Below, piece by piece: positions 1 through 11,399 of a stretch of DNA of 64,000 nucleotides. Source of the stretch: Apium graveolens (Eukaryota > Streptophyta > Magnoliopsida > Apiales > Apiaceae); the NCBI RefSeq assembly GCF_009905375.1, contig NC_133650.1, positions 143,600,476 to 143,664,475 on the forward strand, written 5' to 3'. The position numbers and the translations under genes were made by a program. Each line of letters begins with the position of its first letter. Position 1 is the stretch's first letter. The notes under the pieces were generated by a model that worked only from the letters and a program-made list of their open reading frames with translations, searched no databases and was not told the origin of the DNA.

Positions 1-1
1 C

Positions 2-835
2 ACGCATGACATCCCTAACCTGCTCCATTAAAGCATTGACGAGGTCTAAGATAGTCACAAGTAGAGCTGGATCAATCTGACCCTCAAGATGGCCTCTAGC
101 TGTAATTCGGGTGGTAGCCTCAATCCTTTCCATGCTATAAGCTAATCCTGCCGGAAGTACCCCGCCCTCAATCCTTGGTGCAGTAAGTCGATCCAACAGA
201 TCACTCCTAACATTACGGGCCTCAGACAGGCCACCCAAAGTCATATGATAATTGGAGATAAGAGAAGCCTGAGTGGTAGCATCTAGCAGTCCATGGGGTG
301 CAGGTGGTGCACACCCAGGAGATCCAAATGGATAACCAAACACGGTATCAGGTGACAATAGTGCAGGAGATAAAGGTGGCATTTCCTTAGTAGGTGCTGG
401 GCTCTGTACAAGGGAGGGAATAGGAATTGGTGGAACCTCATGGATGTCTACAGGAACTTCTGGAAGAGGATTTGATACTGGTATAATTGGTTCCCTGGAA
501 GGCCCCACTCCTTCTACCCTCATTATCCTCTGTGCCCTTGGTAACTCTTCATCCTCTAGTGCCACCCTCGCCGCCATTCTAGCTCTGGTAGTCGCCCTGA
601 CTACGGTCATTAATTCCTCAGCGGTCCTCTCTTTATTTTCGTCAGGACCCTCCACGAGATCCTCCTCAGCAGCAATCCCTTCTGGGATAACATCCTCAAC
701 TGCAATATTCCCAATATGAATCTCATCCGGTCCCTCGTTAGGGTACTCTATCGGATTCACAATTTGATCTCCAACATGTAATAAAACAACCTCATGCTGA
801 TGCTCCTGAACCTCAGGGTTCGGTGCCCCGCTGCC
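2..835 (-). CDS. Partial gag-like reading frame of gypsy element H
   Basis: On the minus strand an uninterrupted frame of about 278 codons runs from just after a stop (838-836) to the window edge; the first ATG is at 610-608. It lies 170 bp downstream of the primer site, where gag belongs. The N-terminal half is acidic, the middle is rich in proline (…VPPIPIPSLV…, …EMPPLSPALL…), and the last ~90 residues look helical and globular (…LSEARNVRSDLLDRL…, …LVNALMEQVRDVM). No zinc knuckle is reached before the edge. The absence of any stop over 834 bp in a decayed neighbourhood suggests a young insertion. I assign it to Gag by position only; no motif proves it. Confidence 0.6.
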
Positions 836-1007
836 CTATATGATCACGAACTACGTTACTATCATGATATTTATAAAGGTTCCCATAAGGGTTTTAACTG
901 TCAGTACTACGTTAGGTAGTCCGACTATGAACTTGGCAAGAGTTCTTATTATCTTAGTCAACTTATTATTTTAACGTCACATCATCTCTGAGGTTTATAA
1001 CGCTTGA

Positions 1008-1018
1008 CTCTGATACCA
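1008..1018 (-). other. Primer binding site (tRNA-iMet type) of gypsy H
   Basis: The minus strand reads TGGTATCAGAG, complementary to the 3' end of plant initiator Met tRNA. It lies four bases inside the LTR boundary at 1023. This fixes the element's orientation as minus. Confidence 0.85.
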
Positions 1019-2195
1019 TTTCTGTAATACCCCCAAATCCGGGTTCGGGGATCCGGGTTGTCACGAGTTCCATTTCCCTTAATAACACTTAATCTTAATA
1101 AATAATCAACTACTGCGTACTGTGACCCCATAATATACACACACACACACACACACCACAAGTTATAGTCTCAGAGATGAATACCAAAATAACAAAAGTC
1201 AGTTTATTCCATAATTATAAGTCGTTATACCTCAAAAGGATTTCTGAATAAATTTACATTTTCTTGCCATTATTACGATTCATATAGATACATAAGTCTG
1301 GAGCATCAAAAGTTGAAAGCCTAGCCTATTGGTAATTCCTACCTCAGCTACTGCGGCATCAACGCCTCTAGAAAACTGCGGAATGTTTCCTAACCGCTTG
1401 CGAATTGGGAGCTTGGTCCTGTTCATCTTTTCTATCTGTTGTTGTGTGATGAAAGAAGAAAGCAAGGATGAGCAACAAGCCCACCGAAATGATATGTATA
1501 ATAATTAAAAATATATGAGCATTCTCATAGTACTCATGAAAGTCTTGGTCAAGAAGAAATGAACCAAGTTGATATCTTAACGTGACCAAATCGCAAAATA
1601 TTCAGTATATATATACATATATACTTTTCACAATCTTTGAAATCCTCTGACATGTATAATATACACAGAGTTCCAGTTTATAACTGTATAAAAATATCGT
1701 CGCAAGGTGATCTCATATATCTAACCTTGTCTCATTATTTTTCTGAAAACCTTTGTCATTCATAAGATAATCATTAATTAGATATAAGTTGAAAAGATGA
1801 AGTTACAAGATAATCCAATATACTTATATCTTTTTCGAATACTACTTGAACTACCACCGTTCAAGTTATAATTAGTTTCAAAAGTTAATCACATAGACGA
1901 GACTACAAGATAAGATTTGAATATATTCAATCTTTGAAATATCATTGAATGAAATAAAGTTACGAGATACTTCACTAAGTCCCGATATATATATATATAT
2001 CCATATATATATATATATATCATACATTTCCTGAAAACCTCTGTCATGTAAAGTATGAACATAGTTGTAATATCCAATGAATTTGGAAAGAAAAGAATTT
2101 TGGCATAAACCCGATATCTTGCTGATCAGGAAAAGATACCAATAACTAACCTTTTCTACTAGTAGATGGATGAATCCCCCACCGGTCATCACCAT

Positions 2196-2330
2196 GGCCG
2201 CATTAGGACCTTGTGCTGGACCGCCACCCGGCCTCTTATGCGTTGATGGACTGCCACCCAGCCACTTACACTTTGATAGACCGTACCCCGGCCTGTCGCT
2301 TATGCCGACTCAATTAGATGGACTTACTTC
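2196..2330. repeat. Degenerate ~40-bp repeats inside the gypsy H LTR
   Basis: Three imperfect units centred on GGACCGCCACCCGGCC-like cores (ggaccgccacccggcc, ggactgccacccagcc, gaccgtaccccggcc) are separated by cttatgc/ttgatag spacers. It is a GC-rich island in an A+T-rich LTR. Confidence 0.6.
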
Positions 2331-2790
2331 CCGTTAGGTAAGTAATCAATTCATTTATCAAAACATCAACCTCGTTGTGAATATAAAATACACCACATAG
2401 CCGGATCCCTCAATTTTTAAGCGAGTATTTAAATCCCCATCGAAAGGAAGATCTTAAATTTGAAAATGAGTTTCGGGATCCGCTCTAACTTTTAAAATCA
2501 TTTTGAAGACTCGAAAACATTTTTAAGAATGTTTGGAGTAATGCTGATTTAATGAAATAAATCAGTCCCGATATATTAGAAAATATCTGAATATTATTAT
2601 TTAAATAATATTCCCATACAGAATAATCTTTATAAAAATAATTGAAGTAGAAGTTTTACAACTCATACTTGAAATGAATAATAAATAACCAAAGATATAC
2701 TTATACGAAAGTACGATCTTTATTTGAATGATCGAAAATAAGTTTGATTATCGAAACATTATTCTTTAATAAAAATAAAGAATATTATTT

Positions 2791-2902
2791 AATAAAATAA
2801 GCGGAGTCATAAGTCCTCGAATGAATATTCAAAATAATATTCATTAAATAAAATGAGCGGAGTCATAAGTCCTCGAATGAATATTCAAAATAATATTCAT
2901 TA
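2791..2902. repeat. Tandem duplication, 56-bp period, in the gypsy H LTR
   Basis: Two nearly identical copies of a unit containing gcggagtcataagtcctcg start at about 2791 and 2847 (gcggagtc at 2801 and 2857). Each ends in an inverted pair (gaatattcaaaataatattc) that could form a hairpin. Confidence 0.8.
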
Positions 2903-4241
2903 AATAAAATAAAATTATCGAATAAATCTAATTCGATTAATAGTTTTGAAAACTATACATATATATATATATATAATATACTCGGGAACATCGCCTCCCG
3001 GTTTAGAAAAATGTTCACAATCAACCCACAATCATTACTACAACCAAACTCCATCCATACTTTACTACAACAGCCCCAACATCTCAAGATTTCCAATTTA
3101 TACTACCCTCAAATATGAACTAAAAGCTATACTTAAGTTCATTAACCAATAATCAAAACTTACAACTTCAAACTCATTACAAATCCAACCACACTCTAAG
3201 TATAAAAGAATCATGCTTCTCATGAACCATACCAAACATAAAAACTCTAAATATTCAAAAGTAGGGCTAGGGTATGAAATTATACCTTCCTTGGTGAGTA
3301 GATTAACTAAGGAGCTTGAAACAACCCATGAAAATCCTTACTAAAGCTTTATCTAAAGAAAACACAAGATCAAAATTTTCAAGATCTTGAAAACACTATT
3401 CACCCTCTTCTTCCATGAATTATTGGAAGAGATTGTAAAGGAAATGGAAGCTTAGATTCATAGGATAGCTATATATATGTACAAGGAACCTTGGATAATT
3501 ACCTCACAATTTAACAATGCTTGGAACTTGAATTTGGATTTTATTTTCTTTGAAGAAATGGAGAAGCCGAGAGCTTCTTGCTTGAATAATGAAAAGTCAA
3601 CTTGTGTTTTTGTGTTATGATTTGTTTTGGCTTGGTTGCTTCCTTTTGTTGTTAATTAGATTGTTACCATGGTAAAAATTGTGTGGCTCACAATCAACCA
3701 ACTAATCCTTCCCACTTTGTCATGCTTATGTCATTTGCTTATGTCATCTTGTTACACTTGTCTTCCTCTTGTTGGTGTGATGACATCATCATCCACTAAC
3801 CTCTTTGATTAACTCCAAATTACTTGGCTAATGATCGCTGATCTGGTATACGGTTCGCTTAATTTTCGTTCCCGTTTATCGATTGAGAGATCATACCCGG
3901 GATCTTATTACTTGGGTTTCCCCTAAATCTTTCTCAATATTTTATATTCCTTTTATGATCCTCTCTTATGATCCTTGAATTTAAATCCTTTTAATCATGT
4001 TACCTTGTACTCAATTCTTTCTGTATCTGGTGAGTTTTCAGGAAAAAATCAAAGTGTTCGAATTTGGATTCTAACGATCTTTACATACACTTATATACCA
4101 TATAGAGTACTAATAAGATTTCGGAATATCAATAAAAGAACCCCTACATAGTGTGACATGAAAAATTTTCTTATTCAGCATAATCAGCAAAATCACTATT
4201 CATAAGGGTTACAAAAAGTCCAAAATTTTTGGGGTTATTAC

Positions 4242-5688
4242 GCAAGCTCTGGCATAAAAAGCTGTCTCACTTGAATTTCAAGGCAATAACATCGTGGTCA
4301 AAATGGAGTTGGTAAGAGACTTGCCTAGACTGGAGTTTACTCAAGTTGAAGCTTGTGAAGCTTGTCAGAAAGGAAAAATGAAAAGATCAAGTCACAAGTC
4401 AAAAACTGTGAATTCTATAAGTACTCCTTTGAAACTAATTCATATGGACTTGTTTGGGCCAGTAAATGTCTTATCTATTTCACGGAACAAATATGCACTT
4501 GTGATGGTGGATGATTTCTCAAGATACACTTAGGTAGGGTTTATGCACTCTAAAGATGAAACTCCACATATCATAATTGAGCACATCAGGAAGATAGAAA
4601 AATAGGCTGAAGATTACAACTTTGTAAAAAGATTGAGAAGTGATAATGGAACATAATTCAGAAATGCTACCTTGAATGAATTCTGTAAAGGCAAAGGCAT
4701 TGTTCAAGAATTCTCAGCTGCTAGAACACCTCAACAAAATGGAGTAGTTGAGAGAAAGAACAGAACATTACTTGAAGATGCTAGGACAATGCTGCAAGAC
4801 GCCAAGCTGCCAACAAGTTTCTGGGAGGAGGCTGTTAACACTGCATGTTACACTCAGAACATATACCTCATTAATAAGGCACATGGCAAATCACCTTACT
4901 CAATCATGTCTAAGAGAAAGCCTATTGTAAAGCCTCTTCATGTGTTTGGAAGCAAGTGTTACATTTTGAAAGACAACTCTGAATATGTGGGAAAATTTGA
5001 CTCAAAAGTATTTGAAACAATTTTTCTGGGATATTCATTGGAGAGAACTGCCTACAAGGTCTATGTGTTAGATGATCAAAAGAAGATTATGGAGAGCACA
5101 TATGTGATTTTTTATGATGACAAGTGTCCTGGTTTGGAATGCCTTGATGATAATGAAGCTCAAGCCCTTGCATTTGATAACCTCAACATTGATAGTGATT
5201 CTGATGGGGAAAATGAAGTTGATGTATTATAGATATTAAATGAAGAGACTACTCAACATAAAAATCATGAAAATGGAAGCTCATCTCAAACACCTGAATT
5301 TGATAGCACAAACTCAGGGGGAGAAAGAGAAGAAGGATCCAACCGTCATACCAACCATAAAGAAAATGATGAAGGCACAAGTCAACAAACTCATACAAGG
5401 AAGTGGGATAGAAGTCACACTAGAGAAGCAATTATTGGTGATCCTACTGCTGGTGTGAGGACTAGGAGTGCAACTGCTAATGAGTGCCTTCATGCATGTT
5501 TTCTGTCTCAAGTAGAGCCTAAGAAAATTGATGAAGCTCTACTGGATCCTGATTGGATATCTGCCATGCAGGAAGAGCTGAATTAGTTTGAAAGGAACAA
5601 AGTTTGGAAACTGGTTTCTGCACCAAAGAATAGGAGCATAATTGGAATAAAATGGGTATTTAGGAATAATATGGATAAAAATGGTATA
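4242..5688 (+). pseudogene. pol: Copia A pol, segment 1: GAG-pre-integrase, integrase and start of RT
   Basis: The translation begins in the GAG-pre-integrase motif LWHKKLSHLNFKAI, continues through the integrase zinc-finger cysteines (CEACQKGK), the catalytic HMDLFGP and RSDNGT blocks, and [14 protein letters not shown] with the third acidic residue. It then passes a serine/acid-rich linker into the RT start (AMQEELN, WVFRN). In-frame stops occur at the T-stop-V after DDFSRYT, after RKIEK, after SDNGT, after ENEVDVL (~5230) and after QEELN. The 5' end is cut by gypsy H and the 3' end by element E. It is the closest relative of F in this window. Dead copy; family assignment is secure. Confidence 0.9.
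5684..5688. other. Target-site duplication GTATA, left copy
   Basis: GTATA immediately precedes the TG of element E and is repeated at 14041-14045 immediately after its terminal CA. The copia A RT frame resumes across the insertion. Confidence 0.9.
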
Positions 5689-6280
5689 TGTTAGGTCACA
5701 CACACTGTAGAGGGGGTGAATACAGTGTAAAGTACAATCTAATCGAACTTTAATATCTCAAGTAATAGAAAACAAATTTTATTGAAACAATAAACTCTGT
5801 TACAGTATGGAACTGTTACCTCTCAGTGATGAACAAATATCACGAGAGCTGCTAGGGTTACTACGAATAATCTTCTCGAATATGATAACACTTATAGTGT
5901 AAACCCTATGTCTGTGTTTATATACTACACAGTTACAAGATAATCGCTAATTGATATGGAATATAATTCTGCTTCCTAAAATATATCAATCAAATATCTT
6001 TTCTTCCAAGTATTCCATACTTTATAGAATTCCTTCTACATGTGTATCTCTTCTTATGTTTATCTCGATCTTCTTTCCTTTAATCAGCTACCGTCCTTAT
6101 CTGAACGTCCTTCAGCACTTAAGTTCTGATATCCATCTTCTGATGATTATCTCCTGATAATATAAGTACTGATATCCTTAAGTCCTGACTTCCAGTAAGT
6201 ACTGATTTATCCTGTTTAAGTAAGATCTGAAAACTAAACATAAATCATATTAGCCATGACATTATCAAATATATCTAACA
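5689..6280 (-). repeat. 3' LTR of element E (592 bp)
   Basis: TG…CA ends: tgttaggtca at the left and atctaaca at 6280. A minus-strand TATA box (GTATATAAACACAG) lies at about 5915-5928. The family motif AAGTTCTGATATC and variants (AAGTACTGATATC, AAGTCCTGAC, AAGTACTGATT) occurs at about 6121, 6163, 6180 and 6197. Confidence 0.9.
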
Positions 6281-6295
6281 ATCTCCCCCAACTTG
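6281..6295 (-). other. Polypurine tract of element E
   Basis: The minus strand reads CAAGTTGGGGGAGAT directly before the 3' LTR, the expected plus-strand priming site. Confidence 0.85.
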
Positions 6296-6484
6296 TAAAT
6301 TAGCATAATATACAAGTTTAACGGATATTTGATGATGTCAAAAACATTAAGTACAAATGCATGAGAATTAGACTAGATAACTACAACTTACAGTCCTTAA
6401 AGCTTTACCAACATTTAACTTCTGATAACAGCTTCAGTCCGTACAAATATCAGAATTTAATCAGTTGTAGATCTTGACTTGGCT

Positions 6485-9400
6485 TCATCTTCTGATCTCT
6501 CTGATATCAGGAGTTGTTCTGAGATAGTTCTTCAACAAACATCTCTCAGCATATCTAAGTTCATCAATCATCCTCTTTTTAGCATCTTTAAGCTCTGCAT
6601 TATCTTCACCAATTTGAAAGATTGCAGCCCTGAGATCATTAATCTTTACTTTTCTTATATCCTGATCTAGTCTGATCAAATAAGCTTTATCAGACTCAAG
6701 ATTGAATTCCACAGCCCTGTAACCGAGAAAGGTAGTTGTAATTTTAGCAGTGTTGGGCTTCATTTCAACTATATCACCCTTGTGATCTCTGTACTTTGGA
6801 ACATATGTGATGTCAGACTTAACAGAATAAAGCCTTTTCTGTCTCTGAATCTGATCCTTCAAATAGTTTGTAGCACTTACTGTCAATCTGTCATCCACTT
6901 GAAGTAAGAATAGTACATGCTCCAATTCTTCAAAATACTTTAATGGCATGGCATTTTGCCTTATATGATAAACCCTACCATCTGTCATGAAGTACAACAA
7001 GATGTGTTCTTTCAAGTAGGTATGGTAAACCATTTGTACAGATTCCAGTTAATTCAATCTCTCAGGAGTTGCTCTAATACCTGGTTCACTCAAGGAAGTT
7101 GGATCATTGGTAGTGTTCTGTATTCTTCTTTCATCAGCACTTCCCAATCCAGTTTTATCTCTTGCTTCCTTTCCAGTCACTACTCTTGCTTCAAAACCAC
7201 TTGCAGCAGTCTTCAAAGGTTGAGTCTTTTTTGCTTTAGTGAATCCTGGTAGGAGTGTCTTTGATCTATCTTCTGATATCAAGTTAACTTGAGCTATGTC
7301 AGAGGTTACTTGCTTCTTTGAAATATCAGAACTTACTGTCTCTTGACTCTGAACAACTTGAACCATGTCAGAGGTTGTTTTAAAAACTTTTCTTGAAGTC
7401 AGAGCAAGATCATCCATTTCATCAGTGATTTCTTCATTCTCAGGAGGCACATAAACCTTGATAGGTTCACCAACCTTTTCTTTACCCTTGGATCTTGGAT
7501 TTATCTGTGGTTGTGATTTAGCCAATGTTGCTTCAGTATTTGTCCTTTATTTTATCACAATGCCTTTGAGTTTTGGAAGTGTCTTTTTACCAGAAGCTTC
7601 AGATTTAGATGTGACTTTTTCTGATTTAAGTATGGCTTCTTCTTCCATTAAACTCTCCAAGTCTATTCCTGGATTTTCCTGAAGAAATAACTATCTCGAC
7701 ATTTCTTCATCAAGATCTAAAAGTTCATCAGAACTTATCCTTTTACCAGTAGCAGAACTAATTCTTTTCCCAGTATCAGAACTTGTTCTGTAACTTATGA
7801 TTTCAGCTTTTCTTGATGAGAAACCTCTACCTTGACTATGACCTCTACCCATTCCAGAGTTTCCTTGATCATCCTTTTCATCATCCTTCCCTTTCAGTGT
7901 CTTGCCAGTCTTGCATTTGGACTTAATTACTTTCTCCCCCTTTTTGGCATCAGCAGGTAGGAGAAGAGAGACAAGCAATTCCACTGAAGCTTGGATTTCA
8001 GTAAGTTGAGATTGCTGAGAAGCTTGATTTTTCAGAAAATCATCAATCTGAGCTTGTTGTTTCTCTTGAGTCTTCTCAATATAAGCAATCCTGTCAAAGG
8101 TAGGTTGGAAGAACTTTTTCTTGTCAATTTTCTGAATTTGGTCATGTTTGATGAATTCTTCCTGAATCTTGTGTAGCTCTGCATGAGTAGTTGAATGGAG
8201 ACCTTGTAGATGTTTAGTACTCAATGCAGTGACTCTAAGCTGGGTTTTGAAATCATCAGAAATTAACATTTCATCAGCTTTTGTCAAGTGCTCAGCAAGA
8301 TGCTTTGCAGTTGGAACACACGAAACTGAGTTCCATTCCTTAGTCCACTCCTGTCCTGCAGGAGTTTCACTCCAAGGCACTGGTGCTTCTCTGGTAACAA
8401 ACTTTTTAACAAGTTCAGATTTAAGAATAGTTTGTTGAGGAGCATGTCCTGAAGGACCTGCTTCATCAACATCTATATTTAGAGCAGCATCACCAGTATC
8501 TCCAGTATTTGCAGCATCAGAACTTACAGAATCAATATCTTCTGATAAAACAACAGTGTGAGTAGCAATGGAGGCTTCAGCATCCTCTAAGTGCTGATCT
8601 GGTTCTAAGTTCTGATCAACAGCCATATCCTGATGCTCACCTATATTCTGATCATCAGCATCTAGATGCAGAGAAGGTGTAGTAGATAACTCTGGAGTTT
8701 GAACAGCATCAGTAACAAGTGTTGTTGTTGGAGCTTCTAAAAGAATTACGTCAGGCACAACCAAGGTCTGGATATCAATATCAGCACTTGTGCCTATATG
8801 AACAGGAGATACAGACTTTTGAACAGGAGACACAGATGGTGTGTTGGCTTGTTCAGGAATAGTATCCTGAGTTAGAGGTGATGGAGAAGTAGTGACTTTA
8901 GCAAATTCTTTTTTTTGTGAGATCAGAGATTCCTGATCTCCTTCCTTAGCTGTTGCTTTTTCATCATCTGAAAATGGCCTTTTTTCCCTCTGTTTCTTGT
9001 ATCTCTTTGTAGATATGGATTCCTTGGGAGTTTCAGGAACAGTCATTCTTCTAAGCCTCTTGAGAAGCCTAGAGCCCCCAATTCCAGAATCCTTCTGAGA
9101 AGTCACTTTCTCAGCTTCTTTAACAACAGGTTTTGAAGAAGGAACCTGTTCCTCAGTATTAGATTCATCTCTCAAAGCAATCTTCCTTCTCTTTTGAGGT
9201 GTTTGAGGAACAGTCTTTGTCCTCTTTGGCTTGGAAGATGAAGGCTTCACAGTAGGTGCTGAGGATGAGGGTTGAACTGTCTGTGAAGTGGAGAGATAGG
9301 ATTTGATATATTGCTTGAGGGTTGGTTGAGTAGAATGAGTGGTATGTTCTGATGGTTGTTGTGATGTTTGGGAGGTGGTGGTTGGTTGGACATCAGGATA

Positions 9401-10216
9401 AACAGATCTATAGGAATCAGGATCAACATTTACTAAGATCTATTTTATATACTGAGGAATCTGTAAAGGTCTAACCACTGGTTTCTTAGTGTCAGCATTT
9501 ACCAGGTCATTAAAGTATCATTTTGCAACCTTAAAAGGTGGAGTTAAGGAACTGACTAAGTGAGGTGCATCAGTACAAAAAGTATATATAAGTTGACAGA
9601 ATCTAGCAAAGTAGAAAACATTCCTATCCTCTGTCATCCTATCCCAAATAAAACCTATTATAGCCGTTGCAAAATCAAAATGAGTTTGGTTTATAATGGC
9701 ATACCCGATGTGCTGACTCAATATAGGGATGACATCAAAATTCGAACACTTGTTCCCAAAATCTTTAGTAATGCAGTCGAAGAAGAAGCTCCATTCCCTT
9801 CTGATATGAGCCCGTTTCAACTGCCCAAGCTTTGCCAAACTCTGTTCATACCCCAAACTGGCCATTAACTCCTGAAGAGCCGATTCCTCTGGAATTGAAA
9901 AAGTACATCCTTCTGGGAGATGTAGAGCCTTGCGTATTGTACCAGGAGTGACTGCATATGAAGAATCACCCACTTCGAAAACAATACTAGGAGTACCATT
10001 TGGACCACCATTATCAAAGTTTCCAGTCCTCCAAAGTGTCAGAACTTGTTGGCTTGAGAATACTGAAGGTTGGGTCAATGCATACCCGATTTCACTGTGT
10101 GCAAGAAGGTCTTGCACAAAATGTAATTCAGACGGAGCTTCAGCATTATCAAGAATAGCAGCATAATTGTTTGGAACAAATTTAGCTCCATCAATGATTA
10201 AATCCTTAGGTTCCAT
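6485..10216 (-). pseudogene. Large accessory protein of element E, ~1243 codons, five in-frame stops
   Basis: A single minus-strand frame runs from ATG 10216 to a stop at 6487-6485. It is broken only by point stops (TGA 9520-9518, TAG 9442-9440, TAG 7693-7691, TAA 7549-7547, TAA 7051-7049); no frameshift is needed. Residues 1-215 form a globular domain with REWSFFFD (140-147), QHIGYA (168-173) and FYFARFCQLI (201-210), homologous to the accessory protein of element B. Then comes a Pro/Gln/Ser-rich linker, two basic stretches (KPKRTKTVPQTPQKRRK and RLLKRLRR, possible nuclear signals), a long acidic disordered part, a coiled coil (IEKTQEKQQAQIDDFL), and a C-terminal domain with another helix (DNAELKDAKKRMIDELRYAE). 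I see no signal peptide or membrane span, which argues against an env-like role. Function unknown. Confidence 0.8.
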
Positions 10217-10400
10217 GAAAGTAATCGAGAGGTTTAAGTGCCTGTTAGGTGTTTGATAGAATGTCTATCTGAAAAACCAACGTTAGAAGAAGAAAGAGAG
10301 TAAAAGCAAGTAGAGAGAAAAAGTATGAAAGGAAATAAAAGATTAAAAAATCTTCTCTCTGTCTTACTTATACTTTTGAAAAAAAAATTATAACCGTTGG
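10217..10400 (-). promoter_or_regulatory. Putative leader/promoter of the large accessory gene of E
   Basis: Minus-strand sequence upstream of ATG 10216 contains AAGTATAAGTAAG (about 10372-10360), then a pyrimidine-rich leader (ctttttctctctacttgc) of the kind seen upstream of the other accessory genes here. The TATA match is weak. Confidence 0.35.
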
Positions 10401-10937
10401 ACACCTGTCAGACATGCAGTAAAAACGAATAGTTAATGGGCACGAGAAAACAGTAATCATTACTTACCCACTTGCAGTTTTTCAAGGAAAAACCGTTCCA
10501 CTTACCCAGTTATTCCATTAATCAAGGTGAAACAGTTTTAAGTCAAAATGGAAACTGTTCCCACTTATTTAATTATTTTTCACTGCAACATCAATATTCT
10601 GAAAAAAAAATTGAGTGAAAATGACCATAATAAATCGGACGAGCAAGTACTGATAAAAGAAAATCAGAACTTAAGTTAAAACAGATTTTATATGGGCATC
10701 AGCATATGAATATGTATCAGGATTTATCAATACATTACGAAATATCTCAGAGACAAGATCTTGAAACAAAAACAAATTTCATTAATATATCAAGAGAATA
10801 CATTCATGAAATTGAAATTACATCAGAACTTGTACAAGATTTCCCTAAGCTGCTATACCTAACGTTAACAGCCTTAGTCCTAGCTCAAGAAGCAGGGCAA
10901 GGCTGATGATGAAGAAAAACAGGAAGAAGAAAATAAA

Positions 10938-11207
10938 TTATTTCTTCTTCCTACTCTCGACAAACAGAATAGCGAGTCGAATGATTCGCTCTTGCTGGCG
11001 GAGAGCTTCCAGCCTTTCCTCCTCCAATCGCTCCAGATGGCGATGGTAGTCCATGTAGAAGAACAGGAGGTGGGTAAGTACCTCCTGGGGAACGGAGTCC
11101 CATATCTCATCAGGAATGGTAGTGACGTGCCATTCCTGCTGCCAATCGGCACAGCTCAGCTCCATGTTGAATGTTTCGTAGTTCAAAAACATATTGTAAT
11201 TGACCAT
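10938..11207 (-). CDS. Small accessory coiled-coil protein of element E (89 aa)
   Basis: The open minus-strand frame extends upstream to 11405, but ATG 11207 is preferred: it sits in a strong context (CACCATGGTC) about 80 nt below a TATA box at 11293-11284. The product has a variable N-terminus, then IPDEIWDSVPQEV (31-43), LLFF (47-50), and a charged helix LERLEEERLEALRQQERII (58-76) ending in KKK. The helix and the P-E…FF…QERII-LA pattern recur in the 121-aa protein of element A at 20447-20812, so the frame is real rather than chance. No stop or frameshift. It may be a structural or RNA-binding cofactor, but function is unknown. Confidence 0.7.
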   Translation of the reverse strand: MVNYNMFLNYETFNMELSCADWQQEWHVTTIPDEIWDSVPQEVLTHLLFFYMDYHRHLERLEEERLEALRQQERIIRLAILFVESRKKK

Positions 11208-11283
11208 GGTGTTTTTGATAGAAAAAATATGAAGGTGAGTTTGTGATAAAAGTGGTGATGGGAAGGCTGATGTGAAGTGGTTG

Positions 11284-11293
11284 TTTATATAGG
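11284..11293 (-). promoter_or_regulatory. Internal TATA box of element E's small accessory gene
   Basis: The minus strand reads CTATATAAAC, a good plant TATA box, ~80 nt upstream of the ATG at 11207 and far from either LTR. It points to a subgenomic promoter inside the element. Confidence 0.55.
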
Positions 11294-11399
11294 CAAGAGA
11301 ATGCCAGGAGACGCAAAGAAATTTAATGCTGACAGGTGGAATTAATTCCACCTCGTCTCCCCAGACTTGGAAAAAGAAAAAACATTCATTGGAAAGAGA

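Larger units (their letters stand above)
1..4241 (-). mobile_element. Ty3/gypsy-type element H, 5' portion only (LTR, primer site, gag start)
   Basis: Read on the minus strand, this is a 3.2-kb LTR (4241 to 1023), a tRNA-iMet primer site, then an open gag-like frame leaving the window at base 1. It interrupts copia A: the copia frame resumes at 4242 with gcaagctctggcat, and the same target context (aaagcaag) is seen intact in sister element F. The 5-bp duplicate cannot be checked because the other end is outside the window. The gypsy class is inferred from the large LTR, its TGTAATACCCC terminus and the proline-rich frame; no pol is in view. Confidence 0.75.
1023..4241 (-). repeat. Long terminal repeat of gypsy H (~3.2 kb)
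   Basis: The ends form imperfect inverted repeats: TGTAATACCCCCAAAT at 1023 and AAATTTTTGGGGTTATTAC ending at 4241 (the final A of the canonical CA is missing or mutated). A minus-strand TATA-like stretch (TATATATAG) lies near 3466-3479. The LTR is A+T rich and holds simple repeats: (AC)n at 1136-1156, (TA)n at 1984-2020 and (AT)n near 2957-2974. The ORFs predicted inside it are low-complexity shadows. Confidence 0.8.

Noticed and set aside
444..719. 91-aa plus-strand frame near the left edge
   Set aside because: It is the antisense shadow of the longer minus-strand gag-like frame (835-2), which has no stop and fits the primer-site orientation.
10706..10906. 66-aa plus-strand frame in element E
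   Set aside because: Antisense to the element, without motifs, lying between the two accessory genes.
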